40,305 nt of DNA, taken from positions 1 to 40,305 of the forward strand of contig DKYD01000026.1 in assembly GCA_002492335.1 (NCBI GenBank), read 5' to 3'. Each line of letters opens with the position of its first letter. Within the stretch, counting starts at the first letter, position 1. Shown piece by piece: positions 7,818 through 15,547 of the stretch. Below the pieces are notes generated by a model, which made no database searches, had not been told where the DNA came from, and worked only from the letters and a program-made list of their open reading frames with translations. This DNA is from Lachnospiraceae bacterium UBA7109. GTDB lineage: Bacteria > Bacillota > Clostridia > Lachnospirales > Lachnospiraceae. Made by a program: the position numbers and the translations under genes.

Positions 7818-8129
7818 CTATAGCCTTTTCCATACTTCTTCCAGATCGATTTCGGGAGTTGTCTGGACTTCTTTTATAATGCGTGTACTGTCAACGTCCA
7901 TAATCTTATATTCCTGGCGGTCCATAATGACAAATGCTGCAAACAAAAGAAAGCTTAGAAACAAACGAATTCCAAAGCTTCCTGATGAACGCATATTTGT
8001 CTCATTATTATAAATCTGCCCGTATGCACTTTTATATCTTGGATGTACTGCCGGCGGTTCTTTTTTATCATCATAAGTTTTGCGCATTTGCGCCAGTAGT
8101 TCTTTTCTTCTTTCTGCTGAATTATCCAT
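7818..8129 (-). CDS. Small single-pass membrane protein of unknown function
   Basis: About 103 residues. The N-terminal half is charged and hydrophilic (NSAERRKELLAQMRKTYDD). One predicted transmembrane helix spans roughly residues 53-70 (FGIRLFLSFLLFAAFVIM), and the short C-terminal domain ends in DLEEVWKRL. I do not recognise a family. The start is ATG 8129, preceded by AAAGGA; a TTG start at 8150 would overlap the ribosome site. The gene sits just beyond the his operon terminator and has no clear promoter, so it may depend on read-through. With the basic end before the helix, an N-in orientation is likely. Confidence 0.7.
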   Translation of the reverse strand: MDNSAERRKELLAQMRKTYDDKKEPPAVHPRYKSAYGQIYNNETNMRSSGSFGIRLFLSFLLFAAFVIMDRQEYKIMDVDSTRIIKEVQTTPEIDLEEVWKRL

Positions 8130-8153
8130 ATACTCTTCCATTCCTTTCAATAA

Positions 8154-8186
8154 AATTAGAGAGAGACTTCTTGTCTCTCTCTAATT
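8154..8186 (-). terminator. Rho-independent terminator of the his operon
   Basis: On the minus strand the sequence forms ATTAGAGAGAGAC, loop AAGAA, GTCTCTCTCTAAT: a perfect 13-bp stem followed by TTTATTG. It lies about 40 bases beyond the his operon's last stop codon. The following T tract is short, so some read-through into the small membrane-protein gene is possible. Confidence 0.85.
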
Positions 8187-8224
8187 TATTCTTCCTTTTA
8201 TTGCATTATGTTATCCACTTTTTC

Positions 8225-9508
8225 TTATCTGTCTGCCAGCTCCTTTACAATATCTTCCCAGCTGACTCCTTTTTCTACCATAAGCACCATTGCATGATAA
8301 AGGAAATCTGCCATTTCGTATTTGATTTCCTCAGGATTCGGATTTTTCGCCGCAATAACGATTTCGGTTGCTTCTTCCCCGACTTTTTTCAATATCTTAT
8401 CAATTCCCTTGTCAAACAGATAATTTGTATAAGATCCTTCTTTCGGATTCTGTTTTCTGTCTGTAATCGTGTTATAAACCGTTTCGAATACACGAAGTGG
8501 ATTTTTCTCATCCTGATCAGCTCCTGCCAGTGGCTGGAAGAAGCAGGTCGGATTTCCGGTGTGGCAGGCAACCCCAATCTGTTCTACTTTTGCAAGCAAT
8601 GTATCGCGGTCGCAGTCTATTGTCAAAGACTTTACATACTGGTAATGTCCGCTTGTTTCACCTTTGACCCAGAGACGCTGTCGGCTTCTGCTATAATAAG
8701 TCATCATACCTGTCTTAATGGTCTTGTCAAATGCCTCTTTGTTCATATAAGCAAGCATCAGAACCTCCTGGGTCTTATAATGCTGCACAATAACCGGTAT
8801 CAACCCTAGCGCGTCTGTTTTAAACTGGGAAAATTCCATCATGCTTTCAAAAGAAGTCATTTTAATACCTTTCTCGGTACAGATTGCTTTGAATTGTATG
8901 TAATCCATATCCGGCCGGCTTAAATACTTACCGGACAATCCTTTCACTCCATCGCTTCTTAATATTTTAAAGAGCTCATCCTCTTCCATGGTATCTGTCA
9001 CAACAACACAAGGGGTATCTGTAACATTAATGACAGAATTCAAATCCAGCCTGTGCATGAAAATAATTTCGCTGGTGTATTTATCCACAATATGCTGGTG
9101 CTTGAAAAGTGCATCAAAATCATTTAATGATACGGCAAGCTTTTCCCGTCCGAAACGTTTGGATGCTTCTTCCATTATCTTTACACTGTCTGACTTGGCG
9201 AAATTAATAATTGCCCGCTTCGCACCGGCATACAGAATCTTTTTTACATCTTCCAGTCTTTTGATATTTCCACCGGCTACCATTGGAATACGGATGACAC
9301 GGTTAATCTTGCGCATCAGATTAATTGCTTCTTCGTGCTCTTCATCAGAATCTGATAAATCAAATACCAGAATTTCATCCGCACCCTTATCACTGTAGGC
9401 TTTTGCAAGTTCTACCACATCATCAGAAAGGACGGTTCTATCGTGAAACCATTTTACTGCTTTCTCCCCTGCAATAAAAATACATGGAATTAATCTTTTA
9501 TAACTCAT
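8225..9508 (-). CDS. hisIE: HisIE bifunctional enzyme with an N-terminal degenerate HisF-like barrel
   Basis: A 427-residue histidine-pathway protein. The C-terminal part is HisIE: the phosphoribosyl-AMP cyclohydrolase domain covers about residues 224-324, with metal-binding C299, C315 and C322 (DCDRDTLL; ACHTGNPTCFF), and the phosphoribosyl-ATP pyrophosphatase domain covers about 338-427 (KVGEEATEIVIAAKN; EMADFLYHAMVLM). Residues 1-215 align by eye with HisF (KRLIPC; DEILVFDLSDS; IPMVAGGNIK), but the position of catalytic Asp11 is Phe and that of Asp130 is Asn129. The C-terminal half-barrel also lacks the second phosphate loop. The extra domain is therefore probably non-catalytic. It is the last gene of the his operon, 14 bases after hisB. 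No complete hisF, hisA or hisH is in the window. Confidence 0.93.
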   Translation of the reverse strand: MSYKRLIPCIFIAGEKAVKWFHDRTVLSDDVVELAKAYSDKGADEILVFDLSDSDEEHEEAINLMRKINRVIRIPMVAGGNIKRLEDVKKILYAGAKRAIINFAKSDSVKIMEEASKRFGREKLAVSLNDFDALFKHQHIVDKYTSEIIFMHRLDLNSVINVTDTPCVVVTDTMEEDELFKILRSDGVKGLSGKYLSRPDMDYIQFKAICTEKGIKMTSFESMMEFSQFKTDALGLIPVIVQHYKTQEVLMLAYMNKEAFDKTIKTGMMTYYSRSRQRLWVKGETSGHYQYVKSLTIDCDRDTLLAKVEQIGVACHTGNPTCFFQPLAGADQDEKNPLRVFETVYNTITDRKQNPKEGSYTNYLFDKGIDKILKKVGEEATEIVIAAKNPNPEEIKYEMADFLYHAMVLMVEKGVSWEDIVKELADR

Positions 9509-9522
9509 ACTATCTACTCCTT

Positions 9523-10110
9523 TTAAAGACTTCCCTTTGTAGTCCAGGCTGTTTTTATCCTTGGTTCTTTCATAGTTGCCATATCAAGCGCTTTTCCGAA
9601 GCTTTTAAACAATGCCTCTGCCATGTGATGATTATTACCGCCATCCAGAATTTTCAGATGAAGGTTTAACATGGCGCTGTAAGAAACGGCATAAAAAAAT
9701 TCTTTTATCATCTCGGCGTCCATTTCCCCGATCTTTTCTGTTGTAAAATCAGCATCAAACTTCAGATATGGTCTGCCGGAAAGATCAACCGCACATAATG
9801 CAAGTGTTTCATCCATTGGAAGAATCATATGTCCATAGCGCTTAAGCCCTGACTTATCACCGACTGCTTTCAGGATTGCCTGACCCAGTACGATCCCTGT
9901 ATCTTCAATTGTATGATGGGAATCCACATACAGATCACCTTTTACTTTTACAGACAAATCAAATAATCCATGTCTTGCCATTCCGTCAAGCATATGATCA
10001 AAGAAACCAATCCCGGTATCTATCTCATTTTTCCCGGAACCGTCAAGATCCAGCGAGACCATGATATCTGTTTCTTTTGTTTTTCTGCTGCAAGTTGCTG
10101 CCCGTTCCAT
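9523..10110 (-). CDS. hisB: Imidazoleglycerol-phosphate dehydratase
   Basis: Catalyses dehydration of imidazoleglycerol phosphate to imidazoleacetol phosphate. The 195-residue protein is the normal monofunctional length, with no phosphatase fusion. The metal-binding histidine motifs are all present: GFFDHML near residue 36, DSHHTIEDTGI near residue 63, and GNNHHMAEALFK near residue 158. GGAGGAG precedes the ATG. It lies 11 bases after hisD and 14 bases before hisIE, so it is part of one transcript. Confidence 0.97.
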   Translation of the reverse strand: MERAATCSRKTKETDIMVSLDLDGSGKNEIDTGIGFFDHMLDGMARHGLFDLSVKVKGDLYVDSHHTIEDTGIVLGQAILKAVGDKSGLKRYGHMILPMDETLALCAVDLSGRPYLKFDADFTTEKIGEMDAEMIKEFFYAVSYSAMLNLHLKILDGGNNHHMAEALFKSFGKALDMATMKEPRIKTAWTTKGSL

Positions 10111-10121
10111 ATCGACTCCTC

Positions 10122-11417
10122 CTATTTTTCTTCAAAACGCACGTGAATAGAATTGGCGTGCGCCGTCAAAGATTCCGCCTTTGCGAATGCCTCAATATCT
10201 TCATGTACCATCTGGAGCGCTTCCCTCGAGTACGCAATAATACTTGACTTTTTAATAAAATCATCAACCGAAAGCGGTGAGAAAAATTTTGCGGTACCAT
10301 TCGTCGGAAGTACATGATTCGGTCCTGCAAAATAATCTCCCAGCGGTTCACTCGCATATTCTCCGATAAAAATAGCTCCTGCATTTCGAATCTTCATCAT
10401 AACCTCATAGGGGTTCTTTGTCTGAATTTCCAAATGTTCAGACGCAATTTCATTTGCTGTCTGTACTGCATCCTCCATATCCTCTGCAATCAGGATATAT
10501 CCATAATTATCCAGAGACTTCCGGATAATATCGCCTCTGGATAATTCCGCTGTGAATTTATCCACTTCTTCAGATACTTTCTGTGCTAGCTCTTCACTTG
10601 TTGTCACCAGAATTGCAGAGGCAAGTTCATCGTGTTCCGCCTGGGATAACAAGTCCGCAGCTACATATCCTGGATTGGCAGTTTCATCCGCAATTACAAG
10701 AATTTCACTTGGTCCTGCAATGGCGTCAATACTAACGTGTCCGTATACCGCCTTTTTGGCAAGCGCTACATAAATATTTCCGGGGCCTACGATTTTATCT
10801 ACCTTTGGGATACTTTCTGTTCCGTAAGCAAGAGCGCCGATCGCCTGTGCTCCACCCACTTTATAAACTGCATCTGCGCCTGCTTCATGCGCTGCTACCA
10901 GCGTGGTCGGCGTTACCTTTCCATCTTTTTCCGGCGGTGTTACCATAATAATCTCATCTACACCGGCAACTTTAGCCGGAACAATATTCATCAGTACGGA
11001 AGAAGGATATGCCGCTTTCCCTCCGGGAACATATACACCGACCCTTGCGAGAGGCGTTACCTTCTGGCCAAGAAGGCTTCCGTCCGGCTTACTGTCAAAC
11101 CAGCTGTACTGGCGCTGCTTTTCATGATATGTACGAATATTGGCAAGCGCCTTGCGAATAATTTCTATCAGCTCAGAATCTACCAGCGTATAGGCTTCTT
11201 CGATCTCCTCTTCGGTTACTTTTATATTAGAAGCATTTATAGCTGCCTTGTCAAATTTTTCCGTATAGGCAAAGATTGCTTTATCACCGTTATTTTTTAC
11301 ATTATTAAGAATCTCTGAGACGCCTGCCTCATATTCTCCATATTGGTTCGGGCTTCTTTTTAACAGCTCCTCTAAAAGATTCTTTCTCATCTGTTGATCT
11401 AATTTTTGTATTCTCAT
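10122..11417 (-). CDS. hisD: Histidinol dehydrogenase
   Basis: Performs the last two steps of histidine synthesis, oxidising histidinol to histidine through an aldehyde with two NAD. It is 431 residues, full length. Signature segments include GPGNIYVALAKKAV, DAIAGPSEILVIAD, SQAEHDELASAILVT (zinc-binding Gln and His) and SEHLEIQT, which holds the catalytic Glu-His pair. It follows hisG by 32 bases, the widest gap inside the operon, and precedes hisB by 11 bases. Confidence 0.97.
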   Translation of the reverse strand: MRIQKLDQQMRKNLLEELLKRSPNQYGEYEAGVSEILNNVKNNGDKAIFAYTEKFDKAAINASNIKVTEEEIEEAYTLVDSELIEIIRKALANIRTYHEKQRQYSWFDSKPDGSLLGQKVTPLARVGVYVPGGKAAYPSSVLMNIVPAKVAGVDEIIMVTPPEKDGKVTPTTLVAAHEAGADAVYKVGGAQAIGALAYGTESIPKVDKIVGPGNIYVALAKKAVYGHVSIDAIAGPSEILVIADETANPGYVAADLLSQAEHDELASAILVTTSEELAQKVSEEVDKFTAELSRGDIIRKSLDNYGYILIAEDMEDAVQTANEIASEHLEIQTKNPYEVMMKIRNAGAIFIGEYASEPLGDYFAGPNHVLPTNGTAKFFSPLSVDDFIKKSSIIAYSREALQMVHEDIEAFAKAESLTAHANSIHVRFEEK

Positions 11418-11449
11418 CGTCCTTCACTCCTGCATCCTGTTCTATCTGC

Positions 11450-12088
11450 TTATTCTATCTGAGATTTTAATTTCATTAACAGACTTTTAATGCGCTCACT
11501 TTCCATTCGCATAGTTACCGGGTTTACAATCATCCTTGCAGAAAGCGGACATACTTCCTCCAAAACGGCAAGTCCGTTTTCCTTCAATGTTGAACCTGTT
11601 TCTACAATATCTACAATCACCTCAGACAGTCCGACAATCGGTGCAAGCTCTATGGAACCGTTTAGCTTGATAATCTCTACAGTCTGATGTTTTGTATTGT
11701 AAAAATAATCCTTTGCTATCTTTGGATATTTTGTGGCGACACGGATTAATTCATGATGTTTCAGAAGTGGAGCGGCGCTTTCATGTCCGCATACGCACAT
11801 TCTGCATTTTCCAAATCCAAGATCCAAAACTTCGTGAACCTTTCGTCCTTCTTCCAAAATCGTATCTTTTCCCACAATCCCGATATCCGCGGCGCCATAT
11901 TCCACATAAGTCGGAACATCAGGTCCCTTGGATAAAAAGAATCTCAGTTTTAGTTCTTCATTTGTAAAAATCAGTTTCCGTGAATTTTTATCCTTCATCT
12001 CTTCACAGGTAATGCCAATCTTTTCAAAAAGTTCAAGTGTCTGATTGGCAAGACGCCCTTTTCCCAGGGCAAATGTCAGGTATCGCAT
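11450..12088 (-). CDS. hisG: ATP phosphoribosyltransferase, short form
   Basis: First committed step of histidine synthesis: ATP plus PRPP gives phosphoribosyl-ATP. At 212 residues it is the short HisG type, which lacks the C-terminal regulatory domain and needs HisZ, encoded 14 bases upstream. The N-terminus LTFALGKGRLANQTL, the central YGAADIGIVGKD and the PRPP-loop-like segment DIVETGSTLKENGL are visible. Feedback control by histidine should act through the HisG-HisZ complex. Confidence 0.96.
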   Translation of the reverse strand: MRYLTFALGKGRLANQTLELFEKIGITCEEMKDKNSRKLIFTNEELKLRFFLSKGPDVPTYVEYGAADIGIVGKDTILEEGRKVHEVLDLGFGKCRMCVCGHESAAPLLKHHELIRVATKYPKIAKDYFYNTKHQTVEIIKLNGSIELAPIVGLSEVIVDIVETGSTLKENGLAVLEEVCPLSARMIVNPVTMRMESERIKSLLMKLKSQIE

Positions 12089-12102
12089 CGCTTTTCTCCT
12101 AT

Positions 12103-13350
12103 CTATGACTGTTTATTAATCTCTTTCTGCTCTCCGGTAATCAGATTGATCATCAGAATATCCCCGGTTTTCTTTATATAAATTAATGTTCCGGCATAAT
12201 ATTCTTTCCCATATTTTACGTACTCTTCCAGAAGCTTTTTCTTATCTTTTTTAATCAATTCCGTATTCTTTGCTTTGTTTCTGAAATCTTTTGCAAGGGT
12301 AATCGCATCCCTGCTTTTGCCCTCATCATACAAAATAATCGTATTTTTTCTTGTATAGACAATCCGGATTTTTTGGCGTGTCAACGCCTTCATCAGTTCG
12401 TCAATCACGATTGCGAAACCAATGGAAGGCGAATCTTTTCCGAATTTTTCCAGAAGCTTATCATAGCGTCCGCCTTTGACAACAGCATCTCCGGTTCCAA
12501 ATGTATAACCACGGAAAATAATTCCGGTATAATAACCATAATTTCCCGTCATGCTCAGATCAAAGGTGACGAACTTTTCCACGCCATATAATTTCAATGT
12601 GTTATATATTTTTTCCAGACGCTTCACCGCCATAATTCCTTCTGAATTCGGCGCGATATTCTTAGCTTTTACCAGAACCTCTACGCCGCCGACCAGCTCG
12701 CCAAGAGCGGCAAAGGCTTCCCGTGAGCTTCTCTTTACCTTTATACTGTCCAGATACTCTTCTACTCCAAAATAATTTCGGTTATTAATCAATTCTATAA
12801 CCCGTTCCTGTGCGTCTTCATCCAACGCAGCATCATCGATCAGGCTCCGGAAAAACGCAAGATTTCCTATATTTAACTGAAATTCCTTCAAACCGATGGT
12901 AAGCATTGATTCGATTACCATTGCCAGCATCTCTGCATCCGCTTCCACCGAATCATCCCCGATGAGCTCCGCCCCCATCTGTGTCACTTCACGGAGCCGC
13001 CCCTGATAACTGGAATGATTGATAAAGGTATTCCCTGTATAACACAGGCGGATTGGTACGTCTTCTTCTCCAAAAAGTGTTGCAGCCGCCCTTGCTATAG
13101 ATGGAGTAATGTCCGGTCTAAGAACAAGTGTATTTCCTTCTTTATCAAAAAATTTATATAATTCTCTGGAAGGAATTGTCCCGATTTCTTTGCGGAATAC
13201 ATCGAAATATTCAAACATCGGCGTCTGGATATCGTGATAGCCATACACATGAAAGGTCTTTTTAAGACGATTTTCAAGCGCCAGCTTTTTTCCACATTCT
13301 ACATTATATATATCTCTGACTCCTTCCGGAGTATGCAATAATTTTTTCAT
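12103..13350 (-). CDS. hisZ: ATP phosphoribosyltransferase regulatory subunit
   Basis: A histidyl-tRNA synthetase paralogue (415 residues) that activates short-form HisG and transmits histidine inhibition. Class II synthetase core motifs are present in modified form: LRPDITPSIARAAAT, RLCYTGNTF followed by QGRLREVTQMGAELIG, and GGRYDKLLEKFGKDSPSIGFAI. Adjacency to short hisG and lack of a typical anticodon-binding end favour HisZ over HisS. The open frame begins at 13374, but the first eight codons include the ribosome site AGGAGGG, so ATG 13350 is chosen. It is the first gene of the his operon. Confidence 0.92.
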   Translation of the reverse strand: MKKLLHTPEGVRDIYNVECGKKLALENRLKKTFHVYGYHDIQTPMFEYFDVFRKEIGTIPSRELYKFFDKEGNTLVLRPDITPSIARAAATLFGEEDVPIRLCYTGNTFINHSSYQGRLREVTQMGAELIGDDSVEADAEMLAMVIESMLTIGLKEFQLNIGNLAFFRSLIDDAALDEDAQERVIELINNRNYFGVEEYLDSIKVKRSSREAFAALGELVGGVEVLVKAKNIAPNSEGIMAVKRLEKIYNTLKLYGVEKFVTFDLSMTGNYGYYTGIIFRGYTFGTGDAVVKGGRYDKLLEKFGKDSPSIGFAIVIDELMKALTRQKIRIVYTRKNTIILYDEGKSRDAITLAKDFRNKAKNTELIKKDKKKLLEEYVKYGKEYYAGTLIYIKKTGDILMINLITGEQKEINKQS

Positions 13351-13406
13351 ATACCCTCCTGTCGCCGCTCCCACTTTAGCGTGCTACCATGTTAAAACCT
13401 TATTGA

Positions 13407-13435
13407 ATTATACGCATTTTCATAACACTTGTCAA
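13407..13435 (-). promoter_or_regulatory. Perfect-consensus sigma-A promoter of the his operon
   Basis: On the minus strand TTGACA (13435-13430), a 17-base spacer and TATAAT (13412-13407) match consensus at all twelve positions. Transcription should start near 13400, giving a leader of about 50 bases before hisZ. The -35 box contains the TGA stop of recU. The leader is too short for a T-box and lacks the conserved T-box bulge sequence. It contains one tiny open frame, M-V-A-R-stop, at 13391-13377. Confidence 0.9.
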
Positions 13436-13974
13436 GTTTTAGATTCCCTGAGTCCAAGATCCAGATTCATCATATCAAGATACGGAACATAATAACCATT
13501 TCTAAGGCTGATGAAAAAACGCGGATCCAGTTCTTCATAACGGATACTTTTCCTTCCGCCTTTTTCTGCGCGGATCCAGAATTCCAGAAGCTCCTGGAAC
13601 CGCATATAATAAAGCTCATTTCTATGAGAATAATAAATAATAAGGAATGCAATACCTTCCTGTTTTTCAAATTCCCGCATAAATCTTACCTGGTGTCCAT
13701 GTACATTGTGAAGCGGAAAGGTATCCGCCACACATTCTTTTGCATCAAAGCAAACCGGAATCCCCTGCACGGCTCCGATATAGTCCACGGTACTGCGCTT
13801 TTCGAAATATGCCAGTGTAATCTGTCTGTGTTCCTTGTCCATTTTTACCGGAGTAATCGGCGTCGGGATCTTCTGGATCAGGGCAAGGCCCTTTTCCAGA
13901 TAATGCTCATTTGTCCGGTTGATCATTTCTTCTAATGTTGAACCTCGAAGGCCTCTTGAATTCCATGTTGCCAT
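13432..13974 (-). CDS. recU: RecU-family Holliday junction resolvase
   Basis: A 180-residue endonuclease-fold protein that would resolve four-way DNA junctions. The active-site pattern of RecU is present: STVDY at residues 61-65 (Asp64), and FDAKE at 76-80 giving Asp77 and Lys79. N-terminal STLEEMINRTN matches the RecU opening helix. AAAGGAG six bases before ATG 13974 supports a start that overlaps the end of the RluA-type gene by 43 bases. It is the last gene of the rsmF-led operon. RuvA and RuvB are also encoded in this window but no RuvC, so RecU is a candidate partner resolvase (inference). Confidence 0.9.
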   Translation of the reverse strand: MATWNSRGLRGSTLEEMINRTNEHYLEKGLALIQKIPTPITPVKMDKEHRQITLAYFEKRSTVDYIGAVQGIPVCFDAKECVADTFPLHNVHGHQVRFMREFEKQEGIAFLIIYYSHRNELYYMRFQELLEFWIRAEKGGRKSIRYEELDPRFFISLRNGYYVPYLDMMNLDLGLRESKT

Positions 13975-14960
13975 GCCGTCTCCTTTATCACCCTGTAAAA
14001 TACAGGCGGCGCCTTTGCCGTAAAAATTCTTCCTGACAGATACGCAAGAGGTTCCTCCATCTCCGGAAGGATTAACTCATACGCGTGAAGCATCTGGGAA
14101 GTAATCTGATATTTTTTTCGAAATCTGTCATTCCATTCCAAATCTCCATATTTATAATCGCCAAGAACCGGATGACCCACAGAAGACAGATGTGCCCGGA
14201 TCTGATGCGTACGTCCGGTGATCAGATGCACCTTCAAAAGCGTCATATCATCATTGTATGCGACAGGGTAATATTCTGTTTCGATCGGTGTATACGCAGT
14301 GCCGTCATCCTTTGACTTCTCTGATACTTGAATAACCTTCACGCGGTTTGTTTTTTTATTTTTCATCAAATATCCCTGTATATATGCAGACTTTGAAAGT
14401 TTCCCTTTTACCAGACACAAATAATATTTCGCCATTGTCCGAAGCCTGAAATGTTCTGCCATAACCTGAAGCCCCGCAAGGCTCTTTCCGGCTATGATCA
14501 ATCCACTTGTATTACGGTCGAGCCGGTTACAGACAGACGGTTTGAACGTCCGGAGTTCTTTCTCTTCAAGTTGTCCGCTTTGAATCAGATACCCAATCAC
14601 ATATTCTACGACCGAGCAATCCTTTTCCTCCGCTTTCTGGGACAGCATACCGGCGGGTTTATTAATCACAAGAATATCCTTTTCCTCACAGACAATATCC
14701 AGCTCCTTATTGTATGGATAACTCTCTTTTTTTTGAGGACGGCCGGTAAACTTGCCAATTGTATCTTCCGCCAGGAAAAGTTTTATCCGGTCGCCTTCCT
14801 CAAGCTTCTCCCGTCCGGAAGCTTTGTTCCCATTTAACACAATATTTTTCTTTCGCATCATTTTATACAAAAATCCTGACGGTGCTTCCGGCAGATATTT
14901 TTTCAAATATTTATCAAATCTCTGCCCTGCTTCGTTCCTGCTGATTACAATTTCTCTCAT
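13932..14960 (-). CDS. RluA-family pseudouridine synthase
   Basis: Isomerises uridines in structured RNA, most likely 23S rRNA. The protein has an N-terminal S4 RNA-binding domain (about residues 8-65) and the RluA catalytic domain with NRLDRNTSG at residues 145-153; Asp148 is the nucleophile. ITGRTHQIRAHLSSVGHPVLGD follows, the second family signature. Length, about 342 residues, is typical. ATG 14960 begins two bases after the stop of the upstream membrane-protein gene and has no ribosome site of its own, so translation is probably coupled. A GTG at 14978 would overlap that gene. The exact target base is not predictable. Confidence 0.93.
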   Translation of the reverse strand: MREIVISRNEAGQRFDKYLKKYLPEAPSGFLYKMMRKKNIVLNGNKASGREKLEEGDRIKLFLAEDTIGKFTGRPQKKESYPYNKELDIVCEEKDILVINKPAGMLSQKAEEKDCSVVEYVIGYLIQSGQLEEKELRTFKPSVCNRLDRNTSGLIIAGKSLAGLQVMAEHFRLRTMAKYYLCLVKGKLSKSAYIQGYLMKNKKTNRVKVIQVSEKSKDDGTAYTPIETEYYPVAYNDDMTLLKVHLITGRTHQIRAHLSSVGHPVLGDYKYGDLEWNDRFRKKYQITSQMLHAYELILPEMEEPLAYLSGRIFTAKAPPVFYRVIKETAWQHGIQEAFEVQH

Positions 14961-14964
14961 AATT

Positions 14965-15543
14965 TTACATTGATACACTCAGTATCAGATTCTTAATTTT
15001 CCTCTCTTTTCTTCTGTTTTCCGGCTGCTCGACACTTGCAATATTATTCATCCCTTCTACTCTTGCAAGAAATGCATGGTAATCCCGGAAAACCTTTACT
15101 GTCATCTTATCATATTTATTTGCTTCAAGCATCTCTTTTATATATTTTGTACATTTTGCTTCATCGGTTTTTTCACTTTCCACATAGCCGCATACCATAT
15201 GGTTGGAAATTACAAATGCAGTGACCGGCATTACTTTTTCTTTGCTGGTGATTACCATATCATAAATTCTTATAAGCAGGTTACCTTTTTCTTCAATTTC
15301 TGCATATTTTTCTTCTGAAATCCCTTTATGCGGAGCCATTGTAATGAATTCCACCAGCATTTTGGATGCCGGAAGGCATCCGACAATTGCAACAACTGTA
15401 AGAAGATTCAATCTTGTTTTTGTCTGTGTATAACCGATAATCAGCAAAGCGGCTACTACTCCAAACTCTGCCAGCGCCCAGACAAGATATTTTGTTTTTT
15501 TGGATTTTATATATCCCTTCTGTCCCTTTTGAATTTTACTCAT
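14965..15543 (-). CDS. Conserved two-pass membrane protein of unknown function
   Basis: A 192-residue protein with two predicted transmembrane helices near residues 22-42 (YLVWALAEFGVVAALLIIGY) and 47-69, a basic N-terminus, and a soluble C-terminal domain of about 120 residues rich in Lys and Glu. I recognise no enzyme motif. AAAGGGGA seven bases before the ATG is a good ribosome site. It lies four bases after the SDR gene and is coupled to the RluA-type gene. The topology suggests that the soluble domain faces the cytoplasm. Confidence 0.75.
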   Translation of the reverse strand: MSKIQKGQKGYIKSKKTKYLVWALAEFGVVAALLIIGYTQTKTRLNLLTVVAIVGCLPASKMLVEFITMAPHKGISEEKYAEIEEKGNLLIRIYDMVITSKEKVMPVTAFVISNHMVCGYVESEKTDEAKCTKYIKEMLEANKYDKMTVKVFRDYHAFLARVEGMNNIASVEQPENRRKERKIKNLILSVSM

Positions 15544-15547
15544 TGTT

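Noticed and set aside
7934..8809. Plus-strand open frame of 291 codons
   Set aside because: It lies antisense to hisIE and the small membrane-protein gene. Its composition (Phe, Cys, His and Ser rich) is that of a complement of conserved coding sequence, and the minus-strand gene has clear HisI and HisE motifs.
10737..11318. Plus-strand open frame of 193 codons
   Set aside because: It is the shadow of hisD, whose catalytic motifs are intact on the minus strand.
13350..13410. T-box or histidine attenuator ahead of hisZ
   Set aside because: The leader is only about 50 bases and lacks the T-box conserved sequence, a histidine-codon run and a terminator/antiterminator pair.
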